A stretch of 8,296 nucleotides of DNA from contig JAITTR010000030.1 in NCBI GenBank assembly GCA_031286725.1, forward strand, positions 1 to 8,296, in the 5' to 3' direction. Origin of the DNA: Holosporales bacterium (lineage in GTDB: Bacteria; Pseudomonadota; Alphaproteobacteria; RUG11792). The translations under genes and the position numbers were made by a program. Shown piece after piece: positions 5,564-8,296 of the stretch. The stretch's first letter is position 1, and each line of letters starts with the position of its first letter. Below the pieces are notes generated by a model. It saw only the letters and a list, made by a program, of their open reading frames with translations. It made no database searches and was not told where the DNA came from.

Positions 5564-6841
5564 TTACGGCTTTGTAGGGGATATTTTTTCTTTTCCAAAA
5601 TAAGGAATAAGAGCGGTGGGAATTTCCACAGAACCGTCGTTTTGTTGATAATTTTCTAAGACGGCGATCAAACATCTGCCGACGGCGATGCCGGAACCGT
5701 TTAGCGTATGAACAAACTCATTCTTCTTTGTTTTTTCGTTTTTGAACCTCGTATTCATCCTTCTCGCTTGGAAGCTGTTGCATCTCGAGCAACTTGAAAT
5801 TTCTCTATAAGCGTTTTGACCGGGCAACCATACTTCTAAATCGTAAGTTTTTTCGGATGAGAATCCCATATCCCCAGTCGATAGTACTACGGTTCTAAAT
5901 GGCAATTTTAATTTCTTTAAAATTCCCTCAGCGCATTCCGTCATTCTTTCGTGCTCTTGAATAGCTTGACCGGGGGTTGTTATGCTAACTAATTCGACTT
6001 TTCCGAATTGATGTTGCCTTAACATTCCTTTCGTATCTCTTCCGGCGGCTCCAGCTTCTGATCTGAAACAAGGAGTATAAGCAGTATACCTAAGCGGCAA
6101 AATCTTCTCGCTGAGAATTTCGCCGTTATGTATATTTGTCAACGAGGCTTCGGCGGTCGGAATCAAATAAGAGCCAATTGTCGTTTTAAATAAATCTTCC
6201 TCAAACTTTGGAAATTGCCCAACTCCAAACATAGCTTGTTTTTCTAAAATTAAAGGAACGTATACTTCTTGGTAGCCGTTTTCTATCGTATGAATGTCCA
6301 ACATAAATTGAGCGAGAGATCTTTCTAACCGCGCTAAATCTCCAAAGAGAAACACAAATCTCGAACCGGCGATTCTAGCGGCTTTATCGAAATTCATCAT
6401 CTCTAGATTTTCGCTAATTTCGTAATGTTCTAAAGGCTTAAAATTAAACTTTCTCGGTTCCCCGAATTTTCTTATTTCAAGATTAGCCGTTTCGTTAGGG
6501 CCTATAGGGCATTCGTTTGAAGGAATGTTGGGAATTGTGTGTAAAAGATTAAAAAACCTATCTTTCGCCTCGTTTAAAGCGTTTGAGACTTCGGACATTT
6601 CTATTTTTAGAGCTTCCATTATTTTTTGAAGCCCTGATGTTTCCAAGCCTTTGGATTTCGCTTTTCCAAATTCTGCCGAGTTTGCATTTCTCTCTTCTTG
6701 TATTTTTTGAAGCTTTGTTTGCAAAGATCTATAGGATTCTTCCAAAGCCAATAATTCTTTTTCAAGCGGAGGTTTGTTCCTATTTTTTAACGCGACATCT
6801 AAAATTTCGGGATTTGCTCTAACGAAACTAACGTCAATCAT
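5564..6841 (-). CDS. serS: serine--tRNA ligase (seryl-tRNA synthetase)
   Basis: Class II aminoacyl-tRNA synthetase that charges tRNA-Ser (and tRNA-Sec where present) in the cytoplasm. The 425-residue product is full length. Residues about 27-100 form the charged helical hairpin that grips the tRNA long arm. The catalytic core shows the serine-site PTAE (228-231) and class II motif 2 from TPCFRSEAGAAGRDTKGM (256-273) through RQHQFGKVEL (275-284). Next is TYDLEVWLPGQNAYREISSC (332-351), with RRMNTRF after it. Motif 3 is GIAVGRCLIAVLENYQ (384-399), and NDGSVEIP closes the core. No essential residue appears lost. The ATG at 6841 overlaps the lgt stop in an ATGATTGA context, with GAGGA five bases upstream, so translation is probably coupled to lgt. 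Its 3' end converges on the broken surface-protein gene with a 38-bp gap in which I see no strong terminator. Confidence 0.98.
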   Translation of the reverse strand: MIDVSFVRANPEILDVALKNRNKPPLEKELLALEESYRSLQTKLQKIQEERNANSAEFGKAKSKGLETSGLQKIMEALKIEMSEVSNALNEAKDRFFNLLHTIPNIPSNECPIGPNETANLEIRKFGEPRKFNFKPLEHYEISENLEMMNFDKAARIAGSRFVFLFGDLARLERSLAQFMLDIHTIENGYQEVYVPLILEKQAMFGVGQFPKFEEDLFKTTIGSYLIPTAEASLTNIHNGEILSEKILPLRYTAYTPCFRSEAGAAGRDTKGMLRQHQFGKVELVSITTPGQAIQEHERMTECAEGILKKLKLPFRTVVLSTGDMGFSSEKTYDLEVWLPGQNAYREISSCSRCNSFQARRMNTRFKNEKTKKNEFVHTLNGSGIAVGRCLIAVLENYQQNDGSVEIPTALIPYFGKEKISPTKP

Positions 6842-7649
6842 CTAATCCTCGTATTGAGTTTTCATCCTTTAAGCGTAACATAAAAATGCCGAAAATAAAA
6901 AGAGCAAAGCACAGAATTTGGCCAATAGTTAGAGCTATAAAGTTGAAATATGAATATGTTTCAACTTCCTTGAAAAATTCAATTATAAACCTCGAAGAGG
7001 AATATATAATACAGAAAGCGGCGGATAATTTCCCTTTTCCGACTATATTTACTCCCTTTAGCCTAAGCGTGATAAACATAATCCAAAAATTTAAAAAACC
7101 TTCGAAAAACGATTCGAACAGCTGAGTTGGGTATCTTGGCATATAATCGACAAAGGCAAAAATTACCGAGCATTCTGAAACGGAGATTTTCCCGTATAGC
7201 TCTTGGTTTATAAAATTAGCTATTCTTCCAATTCCTAAGCCTATCGCGGCTGAAAAGCACAATATGTCTGCCATAATTTTCCAAGAAAACGAAGTTCTTT
7301 TGGCATATAAATATAAGCATATACATAAACCTATAAAAGCCCCGTGAAAAGAAAGGCCTCCGTTTCTTATCATCAATATTTCCAAAGGATTGTTAATATA
7401 ATATTCGAATTCGAAAAATAAAACATGGCCTATCCTTGCTCCTATTAATATTGATAAAATAGCAAAAAGCATAAATTTATCGAATTCTTCCTTTGTCGGA
7501 ACTTTTATATTGTTATTACGCAGCTTTTTTAGTAGCCAAGCCGAAATACGCCAAGCCGAAAATATAGCGAACGAGTATAATATACCGTACCAATAAACGC
7601 TACAACCAAATATGCTAAAAGCGATTGGCGATAAAGATAAAGTAAACAT
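6834..7649 (-). CDS. lgt: prolipoprotein diacylglyceryl transferase
   Basis: Inner-membrane enzyme that moves a diacylglyceryl group from phosphatidylglycerol to the lipobox cysteine of prolipoproteins, the first step of lipoprotein maturation. From the ATG at 7649 the product has 271 residues, near the family norm. The frame is open back to a TTG at 7700, but the ATG gives the usual Lgt N-terminus (LSPIAFSIFGCSVYWYGILY, residues 6-25) and has AGGG about 8 nt upstream. Signature blocks are ARIGHVLFF (71-79), NGGLSFHG (96-103, conserved His102), the Lgt signature GIGRIANFINQELYGK (139-154, with Arg142, Asn145 and Glu150), PRYPTQLFE (171-179), and SSRFIIEFFKE (218-228, with Arg220). Several hydrophobic segments fit a seven-helix topology. 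It shares an 8-bp overlap with serS downstream. The presence of Lgt fits the lipid A pathway implied by lpxC: a Gram-negative envelope with lipoproteins. Confidence 0.97.
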   Translation of the reverse strand: MFTLSLSPIAFSIFGCSVYWYGILYSFAIFSAWRISAWLLKKLRNNNIKVPTKEEFDKFMLFAILSILIGARIGHVLFFEFEYYINNPLEILMIRNGGLSFHGAFIGLCICLYLYAKRTSFSWKIMADILCFSAAIGLGIGRIANFINQELYGKISVSECSVIFAFVDYMPRYPTQLFESFFEGFLNFWIMFITLRLKGVNIVGKGKLSAAFCIIYSSSRFIIEFFKEVETYSYFNFIALTIGQILCFALFIFGIFMLRLKDENSIRGLDD

Positions 7650-7678
7650 TCGATAAACCCTGTCAGATCTCTTAAAAC

Positions 7679-7697
7679 GCAAGCTATTTTCGCTTGC
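7679..7697 (-). other. small hairpin in the lgt leader
   Basis: GCAAGC (7679-7684) and GCTTGC (7692-7697) form a 6-bp stem with a 7-nt loop. On the minus strand it is followed by GTTTTAAG, about 25 bp before the lgt start. It resembles a weak terminator or attenuator between the upstream gene and lgt. The T-run is short and the stem small, so an effect is uncertain. Confidence 0.3.
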
Positions 7698-7741
7698 CAA
7701 ATATTTAAGTCTATCATATTAAAACGCTACTGGAGTAATTA

Positions 7742-8047
7742 TTATCTTTTGGCCGTACTTATTTTTATAAAAATGGGAGGCGGCTCGGGGCGGGTGGGTG
7801 GCCAGCGAAGCTGGCGAGTCGCCTCCCATCCCCAATCAGGCGCGACAGCCTGATTGGGGGCCTTATATAACCTCGGGCTCGCTTTCAAAAGAGCGGCTTT
7901 ATCATAATCCGAATTATCTAAGTTTATTCTTTCTCTTCTTTTGCCTTGCTTCTTATCATTTAAAATAATTTCAAAAACGGATATTTCCTCCTTAGTTAAA
8001 TATATTCTTCCAGAGTCTTCTAAGAATTTATAATTATTAAACAACAT
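7742..8047 (-). CDS. small gene with a palindromic element in its 3' end, possible winged-helix fragment
   Basis: The frame runs back to a TTG at 8140, but the ATG at 8047 has a very good site (AAAGGAGAA, GGAG 8 nt upstream) and gives 101 residues. Residues 1-55 read as ordinary host protein (MLFNNYKFLEDSGRIYLTKE, then EISVFEIIL). The pattern of short strands followed by LTKEE and a hydrophobic helix resembles the start of OmpR/PhoB-type DNA-binding domains. The rest of such a domain is not visible, so that reading is weak. From about residue 62 the frame passes through a GC-rich double-hairpin element and becomes Pro/Trp/Arg-rich (APDWGWEATRQLRWPP). The original C-terminus is therefore probably replaced. 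It lies upstream of lgt on the same strand, but the element may terminate its message first. Confidence 0.5.
   Translation of the reverse strand: MLFNNYKFLEDSGRIYLTKEEISVFEIILNDKKQGKRRERINLDNSDYDKAALLKASPRLYKAPNQAVAPDWGWEATRQLRWPPTRPEPPPIFIKISTAKR
7768..7829 (-). terminator. possible intrinsic terminator, outer hairpin of the palindromic element
   Basis: Arms 7773-7787 and 7815-7829 are complementary over 15 positions with one G-T pair (for example ATGGGAGGCG with CGCCTCCCAT). On the minus strand the stem ends directly in ATTTTTAT, giving a GC-rich stem plus T-run. Inside the loop a second stem, GCCAGC (7801-7806) with GCTGGC (7810-7815), closes on GAA. It would end the 8047-7742 message close to its stop codon and before lgt. 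Confidence 0.5.
7773..7860. repeat. GC-rich double-palindrome element (REP- or RPE-like)
   Basis: Two adjacent palindromes fill about 88 bp. The first is the 57-bp hairpin at 7773-7829. The second is a perfect 12-bp stem, CCCCAATCAGGC (7830-7841) with GCCTGATTGGGG (7848-7859), around a 6-nt loop. The block is strikingly GC-rich within an AT-rich region and sits in frame inside a small gene, much like Rickettsia palindromic elements or bacterial REP/BIME units. I see no second copy in this window, so mobility is inferred from structure only. Confidence 0.7.
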
Positions 8048-8112
8048 GGTATGTTCTCCTTTCAAATAAAGATTGATTTTTTGATTAGATAGACGACTAA
8101 CTTCCGGCCTAT

Positions 8113-8140
8113 ATTTTAGGATATCCTCTTGCTTGCTCAA
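8113..8140 (-). promoter_or_regulatory. weak candidate promoter for the small gene starting at 8047
   Basis: On the minus strand TTGAGC (8135-8140) and TAAAAT (8113-8118) are 16 bp apart, giving a leader of roughly 60 nt before the ATG at 8047. The -10 has five and the -35 four consensus bases. The AT-rich background makes chance matches common. Confidence 0.3.
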
Positions 8141-8162
8141 AATGCAAAAACTTTTTTGTCCC

Positions 8163-8200
8163 CTAAAATTTTAGATAAATTTCCCCAAACAAATTTGTTT
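8163..8200. repeat. two perfect AT-rich palindromes side by side
   Basis: CTAAAATTTTAG (8163-8174) and AAACAAATTTGTTT (8187-8200) are perfect palindromes of 12 and 14 bp separated by 12 bp. They lie upstream of the small gene at 8047 and just past the stop of the frame entering from the right. They could be dimeric repressor sites. Neither is GC-rich, so terminator function is unlikely. Confidence 0.55.
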
Positions 8201-8296
8201 CAGCTTCCGTTTGAATCCGGACGTATTTTGAAATAAAATCCATAAAGAGCGGGAATTTTTATTCTTAAACATGTTGCCTTTAAGTCAGAAGAATCT
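8200..8296 (-). CDS. probable 3' end of an unidentified gene entering from the right
   Basis: A minus-strand frame is open from the window edge for 31 codons to TGA at 8200-8202. It reads like an ordinary protein C-terminus (KIPALYGFYFKIRPDSNGS) and is too short to name. A competing reading is a 33-codon ORF from an ATG at 8272 (stop near 8171) with AAAGG just upstream, giving MFKNKNSRSLWILFQ at its start. The two frames overlap, so at most one is likely real. Confidence 0.3.
   Translation of the reverse strand, partial: DSSDLKATCLRIKIPALYGFYFKIRPDSNGS

Noticed and set aside
7695..7700. TTG at 7700 as the lgt start
   Set aside because: It would add 17 polar and basic residues not expected before the Lgt N-terminus; the ATG at 7649 has a better ribosome binding site and gives the normal length.
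7529..7717. 62-codon minus-strand frame overlapping the lgt start
   Set aside because: It is out of frame with lgt through the conserved N-terminus of Lgt and shows no independent features.
1..8296. CRISPR array, tRNA or rRNA genes, intact insertion sequence
   Set aside because: No regularly spaced repeats, no cloverleaf-like segment with CCA-type end, and no transposase-like frame were seen on either strand.

Overview
The window looks like part of the chromosome of a reduced, AT-rich, Gram-negative alphaproteobacterium, probably an intracellular or host-associated lineage of the Rickettsiales/Holosporales kind. LpxC shows that lipid A is made. SerS and Lgt carry the usual bacterial motifs, and the SerS C-terminal third reads like alphaproteobacterial forms. 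A hand-counted 60-base line inside lgt (6901-6960) is 32% G+C. The placement is inference from protein style and composition; no search was run.

Left part (1-1321): a possible partial minus-strand gene at the edge, a strong inverted repeat, then lpxC (lipid A biosynthesis, minus strand). Next (1322-2934) is a compact minus-strand restriction-modification operon. A near-ideal sigma70-type promoter drives an unrecognised 76-codon ORF, then a Dam-class (D12) adenine methyltransferase, then a PD-(D/E)XK nuclease. All three ORFs overlap their neighbour. After a 234-bp gene-free stretch with inverted repeats comes a small, possibly decayed minus-strand ORF (3169-3447).

Centre (3480-5525, plus strand): the accessory and most interesting part. 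A promoter whose -35/-10 spacer contains a run of nine C lies in front of a 455-residue, signal-peptide-bearing, Ala/Gly-rich protein of no recognised family. Its DNA is much more GC-rich than the flanks (36 of 60 bases on a counted line). Downstream is a broken gene spread over three frames. Its first part reads like outer-membrane beta-barrel strands, its last part is again GC-rich, and a 31-bp frame-breaking insertion sits between 9-bp direct repeats. The arrangement suggests a phase-variable exported protein beside a decayed surface-protein gene.

Right part (5564-8296, minus strand): lgt and serS overlap by 8 bp and are probably translationally coupled. Upstream of lgt is a small gene, possibly a truncated winged-helix protein. 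Its 3' part is a GC-rich double-hairpin palindromic element that is read through in frame and may also act as its terminator. Two perfect AT-rich palindromes and a probable gene 3' end running in from the right edge complete the window.
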